DNA of 64,000 nucleotides from DASRDE01 sp035938175 (GTDB taxonomy: Bacteria; Vulcanimicrobiota; Vulcanimicrobiia; Vulcanimicrobiales; Vulcanimicrobiaceae), in NCBI GenBank assembly GCA_035938175.1, contig DASZHD010000032.1, positions 13,577 to 77,576 of the forward strand, in the 5' to 3' direction. The stretch's first letter is position 1. The number at the start of each line of letters is the position of its first letter. Of the stretch, positions 26,129 through 32,584 are shown piece by piece. Below the pieces are notes generated by a model, which was given only the letters and a program-made list of their open reading frames with translations, did no database searches and was not told where the DNA came from. Position numbers and translations under genes: made by a program.

Positions 26129-26305
26129 ATGGATCAACGCTACGAACGCCTCCGGTATTTCCGTCGTGTCAGCCGTAAAGAAAAGCGCGGCCTTGGATAC
26201 TACGAGCCGTGGCATATGTTTGGATCGTATCGCAAGCCTCGCGAGGACCGCTACAAGAACATCGACCGAACCACGATCCGTAAGCCGAATGGAGAACGCA
26301 ACTAA
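26129..26305 (+). CDS. Small basic hypothetical protein, 58 aa
   Basis: Preceded by a full AGGAGG Shine-Dalgarno 10 nt upstream, which fixes the ATG. It reads MDQRYERLRYFRRVSRKEK, then GYYEPWHMFGSYRKPRED and a basic tail. The high Arg/Lys/Tyr content suggests nucleic-acid binding, but no family is recognised. Plus-strand transcript ends at the bidirectional hairpin at 26306-26345. Confidence 0.65.
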   Translation: MDQRYERLRYFRRVSRKEKRGLGYYEPWHMFGSYRKPREDRYKNIDRTTIRKPNGERN

Positions 26306-26345
26306 AGAAAAGTGTGAGGGAGCTTACTTTCTGCTCCCCCGCACT
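26306..26345. terminator. Bidirectional terminator between convergent small genes
   Basis: Stem AGTG...GGGAGC / GCTCCC...CACT. On the minus strand it is followed by TTTTCTTT, a good intrinsic terminator; on the plus strand only by CTTGT. It separates the genes ending at 26305 (+) and 26361 (-). Confidence 0.65.
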
Positions 26346-26360
26346 CTTGTCAGGTTGGGC

Positions 26361-26519
26361 TTAGAAGTCTGGCAGGCTGCCCGGGGCTCCTATCTTGTCG
26401 AATGGATGTCCACCTTCGTCGTCGCAGCATTGCGAACACTTTGGTGGGTCATGGTCGTTGCAAAACGTCGTTTCCCCGTGTTCCAGACAGGTCCAGGCGT
26501 CGGATTCAAGTTGGTCCAT
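26361..26519 (-). CDS. Small Cys/His-rich acidic protein, 52 aa
   Basis: Encodes MDQLESDAWTCLEHGETTFC then NDHDPPKCSQCCDDEGGH: six Cys/His positions arranged as two pairs, compatible with a zinc or other metal site. An AGGAGG Shine-Dalgarno (26533-26528) stands 8 nt before the ATG. Upstream TGC-TACGCT (26553-26545) could be the -10. The third Cys-rich microprotein in this 1.6-kb island. Not recognised. Confidence 0.7.
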   Translation of the reverse strand: MDQLESDAWTCLEHGETTFCNDHDPPKCSQCCDDEGGHPFDKIGAPGSLPDF

Positions 26520-26558
26520 TTTCTACGCCTCCTTTCGGGGCAGCGTAGCATTGGACCG

Positions 26559-26590
26559 ATTCTGCCAAGGGGGATTTCTCCTGGCAGAAT
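26559..26590. repeat. Inverted repeat upstream of the 26.36-kb gene
   Basis: ATTCTGCCA (26559-26567) and TGGCAGAAT (26582-26590), nine perfect base pairs with a 14-nt loop. It lies just upstream of the minus-strand small gene promoter and within the shared region with ribBA. Could be an operator or RNA hairpin. Confidence 0.5.
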
Positions 26591-26603
26591 TTTACGCGCA
26601 GCC

Positions 26604-26639
26604 CCAATCTTTAATGTGCAACCGGCCTTTGATGTGCAA
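26604..26639. promoter_or_regulatory. Tandem 18-bp direct repeats upstream of ribBA
   Basis: CCAATCTTTAATGTGCAA (26604-26621) is followed with no gap by CCGGCCTTTGATGTGCAA (26622-26639): 14 of 18 positions match and the core TTTRATGTGCAA is shared. The pair ends 21 bp before the -35 of ribBA. It is a candidate operator for the HTH domain fused to RibBA, or for an activator. Confidence 0.5.
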
Positions 26640-26660
26640 AGCCACCACAGGTATATCACC

Positions 26661-26690
26661 TTGACAGTTGTTAAGTCGCAGGCGTAAGCT
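26661..26690 (+). promoter_or_regulatory. ribBA promoter, leaderless
   Basis: TTGACA (26661-26666), 18-bp spacer, TAAGCT (26685-26690), then GGGCCC and the GTG start. The 6-nt distance predicts an mRNA beginning at the start codon. Confidence 0.65.
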
Positions 26691-26696
26691 GGGCCC

Positions 26697-28130
26697 GTGA
26701 GCCCCTTTGCCGATGAACTGAACGCCGCAATGGACGCGGCCCGTCTCAATGCTGCCGACCTTGCCGCGAGGAGCGGCCTGACGGAGGCCGCGATCTCGTA
26801 TCTGCGCTCCGGACAGCGAGAGCCGTCGTACCGGTCCCTTCAGCGCCTCACTAAGGTGCTACCGTCGCTGGCCGCCACCCTCGAGAAATCGTCGCCCTTC
26901 GACTCCATCGAGCACGCGATCAAAGATATCCGCGCCGGCAAGATGGTCATCGTGCTCGACGACGAGGATCGCGAGAACGAAGGCGACCTGGTCATGGCTG
27001 CGCAGATGGTAACGCCCGAAGCGATCAACTTCATGCGCAAGGAGGCCGGCGGACTGATTTGCGTGCCGATGATCGGGCGGCGGTTGGACGAGCTGCATTT
27101 GCCGCAGATGGTTTCGGAAAACAGCGCGGTTCACGAAACGGCGTTTACCGTGTCCGTTGAAGCGCGGGGACGAACGACCACCGGAATTTCGGCACACGAT
27201 CGCGCCGCGACAATTCAAGCGTTGCTCGATCCGGCGACGCGCCCGTCGGATCTGCTACGTCCCGGCCACACGTTTCCGCTGCGTGCGCGAGAGGGCGGCG
27301 TCCTGGTACGCGCGGGGCAGACGGAAGCATCAGTCGATTTAGCGCGGCTTGCGGGGCTCTATCCCGCGGGCGTGATTTGCGAGATTATGGCGGAAGACGG
27401 AACGATGGAGCGTCTTGACGGCTTGATCGAGTTCGCGAAGAAGCACGACCTGAAGCTCATCACCGTCAAAGATTTGATCGCGCATCGCTGGCGCACGGAG
27501 AAACTGCTGCATCGCATCGCGGAGTTTCATTTGCCGACGGAGATTGGCGATTGGCGCGGGTATGCGTACGAAAACTCGATCGATAGCAATACCCACGTTG
27601 CACTCGTCATGGGCGAAATCGGTGACGGCAAGGATTTACTTGTTCGCGTGCACTCTGAATGTCTGACGGGGGATGCGCTTCATTCGTTGCGGTGCGACTG
27701 TGCGGCGCAGCGCGACGGTGCGATGCGCATTATTGCCAAAGAGGGGCGCGGCATTTTTCTGTATCTTCGGCAGGAAGGGCGCGGTATCGGCCTTGCCAAC
27801 AAACTGCGCGCGTATCAACTGCAGGATCAGGGCGCGGACACCGTTGAGGCCAACCTCGCACTGGGATTGCCCGTGGACAAGCGCGATTACGGAATCGGCT
27901 CGCAGATTTTGGCCGATCTGGGCGTGAAAGAGATGCGCATCATTACGAATAATCCGCGCAAGATCTTCGGGCTCGAGGGATACGGCATGACGATTGTCGG
28001 CCGCGTTCCGATGAACACGGAACCGACCGCGCACAACAAGCGATACATCGCGACCAAACGGGCGAAGCTGGGTCATTTGCTTGACGGCATCCCCGCTGAA
28101 GGGGCGTTAGTGCACGGAGATCACGATTAA
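26697..28130 (+). CDS. ribBA: HTH-RibBA fusion: DHBP synthase / GTP cyclohydrolase II with N-terminal Cro/CI-type HTH
   Basis: Three parts. Residues ~5-62 are a Cro/CI-like helix-turn-helix (LNAADLAARSGLTEAAISYLRSGQ). Residues ~66-265 are 3,4-dihydroxy-2-butanone-4-phosphate synthase with DRENEGD (91-97) and GRTTTGISAHDRA (158-170). Residues ~295-465 are GTP cyclohydrolase II with zinc cysteines 322, 333 and 335 and RQEGRGIGLANKL. In the DHBP synthase half the conserved R-x-G-H-T-E-A reads RAGQTEA, so the metal-binding His is Gln208. The GTG has no ribosome site and follows the promoter by 6 nt. The HTH suggests self-regulation. Confidence 0.9.
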   Translation: MSPFADELNAAMDAARLNAADLAARSGLTEAAISYLRSGQREPSYRSLQRLTKVLPSLAATLEKSSPFDSIEHAIKDIRAGKMVIVLDDEDRENEGDLVMAAQMVTPEAINFMRKEAGGLICVPMIGRRLDELHLPQMVSENSAVHETAFTVSVEARGRTTTGISAHDRAATIQALLDPATRPSDLLRPGHTFPLRAREGGVLVRAGQTEASVDLARLAGLYPAGVICEIMAEDGTMERLDGLIEFAKKHDLKLITVKDLIAHRWRTEKLLHRIAEFHLPTEIGDWRGYAYENSIDSNTHVALVMGEIGDGKDLLVRVHSECLTGDALHSLRCDCAAQRDGAMRIIAKEGRGIFLYLRQEGRGIGLANKLRAYQLQDQGADTVEANLALGLPVDKRDYGIGSQILADLGVKEMRIITNNPRKIFGLEGYGMTIVGRVPMNTEPTAHNKRYIATKRAKLGHLLDGIPAEGALVHGDHD

Positions 28131-28489
28131 TGATCGCTTTTACGCAAACCATCCCGATCTTCCGCATCTTTGACGTTGCGAAAGCGAAGGAATTTTACGT
28201 CGACTTCGTCGGCTGCACGGTGGACTTTGAACATCGCTTCGAACCGGGATTGCCGCTGTACATGCAAGTCTCGCGCGCCGGTTTGACCGTGCATCTATCG
28301 GAGCATCACGGTGACGCGACGCCGGGATCGACTGCGCTGATCAAAATGACCGGCATCGACGCGTTACATGCGGAGCTGCATGCAAAAGGCTACAACTATC
28401 TGTTTCCGGGCATTGAAGAACAGCCGTGGGGTCGCGTTATGCAACTGCTCGATCCGTTCGGGAACCGGTTGCGGCTGATGGAGGGGTAG
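28130..28489 (+). CDS. VOC (glyoxalase/bleomycin-resistance) family protein
   Basis: A 119-aa protein of the vicinal-oxygen-chelate fold, resembling bleomycin-resistance binding proteins: TIPIFRIFDVAKAKEFYVDFVG at the start, LTVHLSEHHGD in the middle, and LLDPFGNRLRLME at the end. Its ATG overlaps the ribBA stop (TAATG), so it is coupled to ribBA. Enzyme activity or ligand unknown. Confidence 0.8.
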   Translation: MIAFTQTIPIFRIFDVAKAKEFYVDFVGCTVDFEHRFEPGLPLYMQVSRAGLTVHLSEHHGDATPGSTALIKMTGIDALHAELHAKGYNYLFPGIEEQPWGRVMQLLDPFGNRLRLMEG

Positions 28490-28523
28490 TGGTGAAGAGG
28501 GAGTCGGGTACGGGGGGCTCGGG

Positions 28524-28632
28524 CCCTTCGATGCCTCAGGGTGCTTCGATACCTCAGCATGACAAGGATGGCCCTTCGATGCCTCAGGGTGCTTCGATGC
28601 CTCAGCATGACGAGGGGATGCCTCAGCATGAC
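28524..28632. repeat. REP-like tandem repeat, two and a half units
   Basis: Units of about 48 bp: CCCTTCGATGCCTCAGGG, then TGCTTCGATACCTCAGCATGAC. The first 18 bases form a small hairpin. The tract continues as a partial unit and ends directly at the ribH start codon. Same family as at 38.1 and 50.1 kb. Confidence 0.8.
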
Positions 28633-29097
28633 ATGGCGGGGAAAAAGTTTGCGTTCGTCGTCGCCCGATTCTACGAACATCTGGCGGAAATGCTGGAAGA
28701 TGGTGCACGGCGCGCGTTGCGCGACTGCAAAGTGCGCGACGAAGACGTCGTGGTCTATTACGTCCCCGGCTGTTTTGAACTTCCGCTCGCGGCGAAGCGA
28801 CTGATTGAATCCGACGATCGGCTCGACGCCGTCGTTGCGCTGGGCGTCGTGGTGCGCGGCGAGACGCCGCATTTCGATTACGTCGCGGGCGAGTGTTCGC
28901 GCGGAATCATGACGGTGCAGCTCGCGACGGGCGTGCCGATCGGCTTCGGCGTGCTGACCACCGAGAATTTGGAGCAAGCCGAGGAACGCGCCGACCCGGC
29001 CCGCGGCGATAAGGGGTATCACGCGGCGCTTGCGGCGGTGAGCCTCCTGGACGTGCCCCGTCAGCCGGCCCACGAGCCGGTCGGCTTCCGACGCTAG
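28633..29097 (+). CDS. ribH: 6,7-dimethyl-8-ribityllumazine synthase
   Basis: Condenses the ribityl-uracil with dihydroxybutanone phosphate to give lumazine. Conserved FVVARFYEHLAEMLEDGA, VPGCFELPLAAKRL, GVVVRGETPHFDYVAGEC and GFGVLTTENLEQAEERA are all present. The ATG at 28633 gives 154 aa, the family norm. The frame stays open upstream through the repeat, and the start has no ribosome-binding site because the repeat abuts it. Part of the ribBA-VOC-ribH group. Confidence 0.9.
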   Translation: MAGKKFAFVVARFYEHLAEMLEDGARRALRDCKVRDEDVVVYYVPGCFELPLAAKRLIESDDRLDAVVALGVVVRGETPHFDYVAGECSRGIMTVQLATGVPIGFGVLTTENLEQAEERADPARGDKGYHAALAAVSLLDVPRQPAHEPVGFRR

Positions 29098-29193
29098 AAC
29101 GATAGGGCCGCTTAGCCTACCAACCAGGCGAGGATTCCGTCCGACACAAGTCGCATAGTCTCGGCTCGTACCTTTTCTCGGAGGCCCAGGTCC

Positions 29194-29493
29194 TTGGAAG
29201 ATAAGCAACTCTTATGTAAGGAATGCGGGCGGCCGTTTACTTTTACGGTTCGCGACCAGCAATTTTATGCCGAAAAAGGCTTTCAAAACGAACCCCAGCG
29301 CTGCCGCGATTGCCGGCTTGCGCGAAAAGGCCAAGGATCCGGCCCCGGTATGGCGACCACGGCGCGCCCCAACTTTGAAGCGGTCTGCGCGGAATGCGGT
29401 GTGACGACGACCGTCCCATTCCGTCCGCGCGGCGATAGGCCGGTGTATTGCCGGAGCTGCTTCACGGCGCACGCCGCCACCGCCGCAGTATAA
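29194..29493 (+). CDS. CxxC zinc-ribbon protein, two motifs
   Basis: A 99-aa protein with two four-Cys zinc ribbons: Cys8/11/37/40 and Cys65/68/86/89. The first (LLCKECGRPFTFTVRDQQFY) matches the probable zinc-ribbon domain widespread in environmental bacteria, the second (CAECGVTTTVPFRPRGDRPVYCRSC) the CxxC-x17-CxxC type. Starts at TTG with GGAGG 9 nt upstream; no ATG is available. Function unknown, often thought to be nucleic-acid associated. Confidence 0.8.
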   Translation: MEDKQLLCKECGRPFTFTVRDQQFYAEKGFQNEPQRCRDCRLARKGQGSGPGMATTARPNFEAVCAECGVTTTVPFRPRGDRPVYCRSCFTAHAATAAV

Positions 29494-29522
29494 CCAGAGA
29501 TTGAGCGCTTACGCGCTCGCAG

Positions 29523-29549
29523 AAGCCGCGTTTACAACGCGGCTTTTTG
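29523..29549 (+). terminator. Intrinsic terminator after the zinc-ribbon gene
   Basis: AAGCCGCG-tttacaa-CGCGGCTT stem followed by TTTG, lying between the zinc-ribbon gene and mtnA. It ends just before the mtnA start. Confidence 0.8.
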
Positions 29550-29552
29550 CAC

Positions 29553-30584
29553 ATGGCGCCGAAGAGCGACGCAATGGATGAATGCGTGGAAGCCGTGCGC
29601 TGGGCCGGCGATGCGGTCGAGTATTTGGACCAACGCCTTTTGCCGCACGAAGAACTCGTGCGGCGCGCGCGCACGGTCGACGAGATCGAGAGCGCGATAA
29701 TCTCGCTGTCGGTGCGGGGGGCGCCGTGCATCGGCGTTTTCGGTGCGTACGGTGTTGCGTTATTGCGTGCGACGATGCCCGACGACGACGCGTTCGCTCA
29801 GGCCGTATCGCGCATTCGGAACGCCCGGCCCACAGCGGTCAATCTAATGTGGGCGGTCGATCGCGTTTTAGCCTCGCCGGATATGCTTACGGAAGCGCAC
29901 GCAATTCATGCCGAACAGCGCCACATGGACGAGCGCATCGCCGCCGTCGGCGCCGAACTGATTCCGGTTGCCGCGCGCATTTTAACGCACTGCAATACGG
30001 GACCCATTGCAACCGCTGCCGGCGGCACGGCCCTCGGCGTCATCATTGCTGCGGCGCGCGCGGGAAAACGTCCGCACGTGTTCGTCGACGAAACGCGTCC
30101 GCTCTTGCAAGGCGCACGATTGACGTACTACGAGCTCACGCACGCCGACGTCGCCGCAACGTTGATCGTCGACGGCGCTGCGGCCATCGCGATGCAGCGG
30201 CAAGGCATCGATTTAGCGATCGTCGGTGCCGATCGAATTTGCCGCAACGGCGACACGGCAAACAAAGTCGGCACGTACGCGCTTGCGATTGCAGCGGCGC
30301 ATCATGGCATTCCGTTTTACGTTGCGGCGCCGCGATCGACGTTCGATCTTTCGCTGGAAAACGGCGATCGAATTCCGATTGAAGAGCGGCCCGCCGACGA
30401 AGTAACGGCGATCGCGGGAACGCGAATCGCGCCGGAAGGGGCGCGCGCGTACAACCCGGCCTTCGACGTAACGCCCGGGCATTTAATCACGGCGTTTATT
30501 ACGGAATACGGCATTTTGCGGCCGCCGTACGTTGAATCCGTGCCCGATTTGGAGCTGCGTCCAAACCTCGCCGCGATTCGCTAA
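29553..30584 (+). CDS. mtnA: Methylthioribose-1-phosphate isomerase
   Basis: Isomerises methylthioribose-1-phosphate to the ribulose form in methionine salvage. The catalytic Cys is in LTHCNTGPIATA, the catalytic Asp in GADRICRNGDTANKVGTY, and the N-terminal SVRGAPCIGVFGAYG is typical. The ATG at 29553 gives 343 aa; ATG 29574 (MDECVEAVRW) is equally possible and clears the terminator further. No other salvage gene is adjacent. Confidence 0.9.
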   Translation: MAPKSDAMDECVEAVRWAGDAVEYLDQRLLPHEELVRRARTVDEIESAIISLSVRGAPCIGVFGAYGVALLRATMPDDDAFAQAVSRIRNARPTAVNLMWAVDRVLASPDMLTEAHAIHAEQRHMDERIAAVGAELIPVAARILTHCNTGPIATAAGGTALGVIIAAARAGKRPHVFVDETRPLLQGARLTYYELTHADVAATLIVDGAAAIAMQRQGIDLAIVGADRICRNGDTANKVGTYALAIAAAHHGIPFYVAAPRSTFDLSLENGDRIPIEERPADEVTAIAGTRIAPEGARAYNPAFDVTPGHLITAFITEYGILRPPYVESVPDLELRPNLAAIR

Positions 30585-30659
30585 TCGCGCGCTGCGGTCA
30601 GAGATTCGGCACACATCCGAAAAACCGGGAACTCTGCGTTTTCGTCGAACCGCCGCGGC

Positions 30660-32573
30660 ATGTTGATGTTGCGAATCTTACTGGTTTGCCTTTGCAGCGC
30701 GTTGGCTTTCATTATGCCGGCGGCGGCCCGGGCGGCGCTGGATCCGCCGCTTGCCACGCAGAGCAATCCGATGACTATCGTTTTGGACGAGCGTACCGCA
30801 CCGCGCGGCCTCGCCTACTCCCATATGACGATTCCGGTAAAGCCGGGACCGTTCACGCTGGATTACCCGATGTGGATTCCCGGCGAGCACGGGCCCACCG
30901 GCCCGTTGAACGACCTGTCCGAACTGCGGATCAGCGCGAACGGGCAGCCGATTCCGTGGCAGCGCGACCAAGTGGATATGTACGCTTTCCATATAGATGT
31001 GCCGCCGGGCGTCTCGCGCGTGAACGTCGATTTCACGGTCCTGATCAACCATCCGAACAATTTCGTCGACGGCCAACTCGCCACGCGAAATATCATGGTG
31101 GGTAATTGGAACCGCTATCTGCTGTATCAGCGGAACATCAACAACCACAACTCCTACGTTCGAGCGAGCTTGATTCTGCCGCAGCAGTGGGACTACGCAA
31201 GCGCGCTGCCGGTTGCGTCGCGCAGCGGCAGCCGCGTCGACTTCAAAACGGTAACGCTCGAGACGTTAGTCGATTCGCCGACCGATTCCGGACGGTATTA
31301 CAAGCACATCGTTTCGTGGACCGGTCAAGGAACGCACACGTACATCGATGTGTTCGCGGATCATCCCGAAGATCTCGATTTCACGCCGAAGGAACTGGCA
31401 GCGTACAAACGCATGACGCCCGAAGCGATGGCGCTCTACGGCGGCCGGCACTGGAACGTCTATCATTCGGAGCTGACGCTGAGTGATTTGATTCCGGGTC
31501 AGGGCATCGAGCATCATCAGTCCAGCGACGATCGCGCGGGTGACGACTTCATCACAAATCCCGCGCAGCAGATGGCCGGCGGCGATCTGCTCACGCACGA
31601 ATTTTCGCATTCGTGGAACGGTAAATACCGCCGTCCGTTCGATTTGCAGCAGCCCAATTTCAATCTCCCGTATCCCGAGCACACGGAATTGCTCTGGCAG
31701 TACGAGGGCATGAATCAGTACATGGGCGATCTGATCGCCTTCCGCTCCGGAATCAAGGGCACGGCCAAGGATTATCCCGAGTACTTCGCTGCGATCTATT
31801 CGCAGATGGCGTACGAGACCGGCCGTAATACGACGCCGATTATCGACTTGACGACCGGCGCGCCGTACTTCTATCTTGCCGGAGGCGACTACGGCAACAT
31901 CCGGCGCAACGCCGGTGACTTTTACACCGAAGGCGAGTTGATGTGGGTGGATGCCGATACGATTATCCGGCAGCGCACGCATAATACGAAGTCGTTGGAT
32001 GACTATTGCAAGATCTTCGCCGGCGGAATTACCTCGCCGCGCGTCGTTACGTATACGCGTGCCGACATCGAGCATTATCTCAACGAGGTGACGCCGTACG
32101 ACTGGCACGGATTTTTCCAAAGGTACGTGTACTCGGTTTCGCCGCAGCCCCCGACCGATGAAATTCAGCGCGCGGGTTACCGCTTGGTGTGGAACTCGAC
32201 GCCGAACAAATACATTTCGAATTTTGAATCGCTCGGTAAGTTCATCGACTCGTGGTACGACGTCGGGCTGAACATCGGCGGCGACGGAACGATTCAGGAC
32301 GTGCGCGAGAATTCGCCGGCGTGGAACGCCGGATTCGGCATCGGCATGAAGATTGCCGGCGTGAACGGCCGCGAGTTTTCCTCGGATGTCTGGAACGCGG
32401 CGATCAAGGCGACGACGTCCAGTTTCAACCCGATCGACGTGCTGGTGAATCACGCCGGCTATTACCGGGATATCATGCTCAACTATCGCGGTGGTCCGAA
32501 ATATCCGCACCTGGTGCGAATTCGCGGAACGCTCGACATGTTCGCCGATATGATGCGGCCGCACGCCAAATGA
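30660..32573 (+). CDS. M61 family peptidase (glycyl aminopeptidase type), copy 1
   Basis: Exported metallopeptidase of 637 aa. The signal peptide (MLMLRILLVCLCSALAFIM...) ends near ARAAL. An M61 N-terminal beta domain leads to the catalytic zinc motif HEFSH (residues 313-317) followed by SWNGKYRRP and the downstream Glu in LLWQYEGMNQYMG. The C-terminal 100 residues are PDZ-like (DVRENSPAWNAGFGIGMKI). Tandem with a close paralogue starting 11 nt after its stop. Confidence 0.85.
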   Translation: MLMLRILLVCLCSALAFIMPAAARAALDPPLATQSNPMTIVLDERTAPRGLAYSHMTIPVKPGPFTLDYPMWIPGEHGPTGPLNDLSELRISANGQPIPWQRDQVDMYAFHIDVPPGVSRVNVDFTVLINHPNNFVDGQLATRNIMVGNWNRYLLYQRNINNHNSYVRASLILPQQWDYASALPVASRSGSRVDFKTVTLETLVDSPTDSGRYYKHIVSWTGQGTHTYIDVFADHPEDLDFTPKELAAYKRMTPEAMALYGGRHWNVYHSELTLSDLIPGQGIEHHQSSDDRAGDDFITNPAQQMAGGDLLTHEFSHSWNGKYRRPFDLQQPNFNLPYPEHTELLWQYEGMNQYMGDLIAFRSGIKGTAKDYPEYFAAIYSQMAYETGRNTTPIIDLTTGAPYFYLAGGDYGNIRRNAGDFYTEGELMWVDADTIIRQRTHNTKSLDDYCKIFAGGITSPRVVTYTRADIEHYLNEVTPYDWHGFFQRYVYSVSPQPPTDEIQRAGYRLVWNSTPNKYISNFESLGKFIDSWYDVGLNIGGDGTIQDVRENSPAWNAGFGIGMKIAGVNGREFSSDVWNAAIKATTSSFNPIDVLVNHAGYYRDIMLNYRGGPKYPHLVRIRGTLDMFADMMRPHAK

Positions 32574-32584
32574 ACGGAGTTGCA

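Noticed and set aside
28524..28632. Tandem units that resemble a CRISPR array
   Set aside because: Units follow each other without unique spacers, each carries its own hairpin, and no cas gene is nearby.
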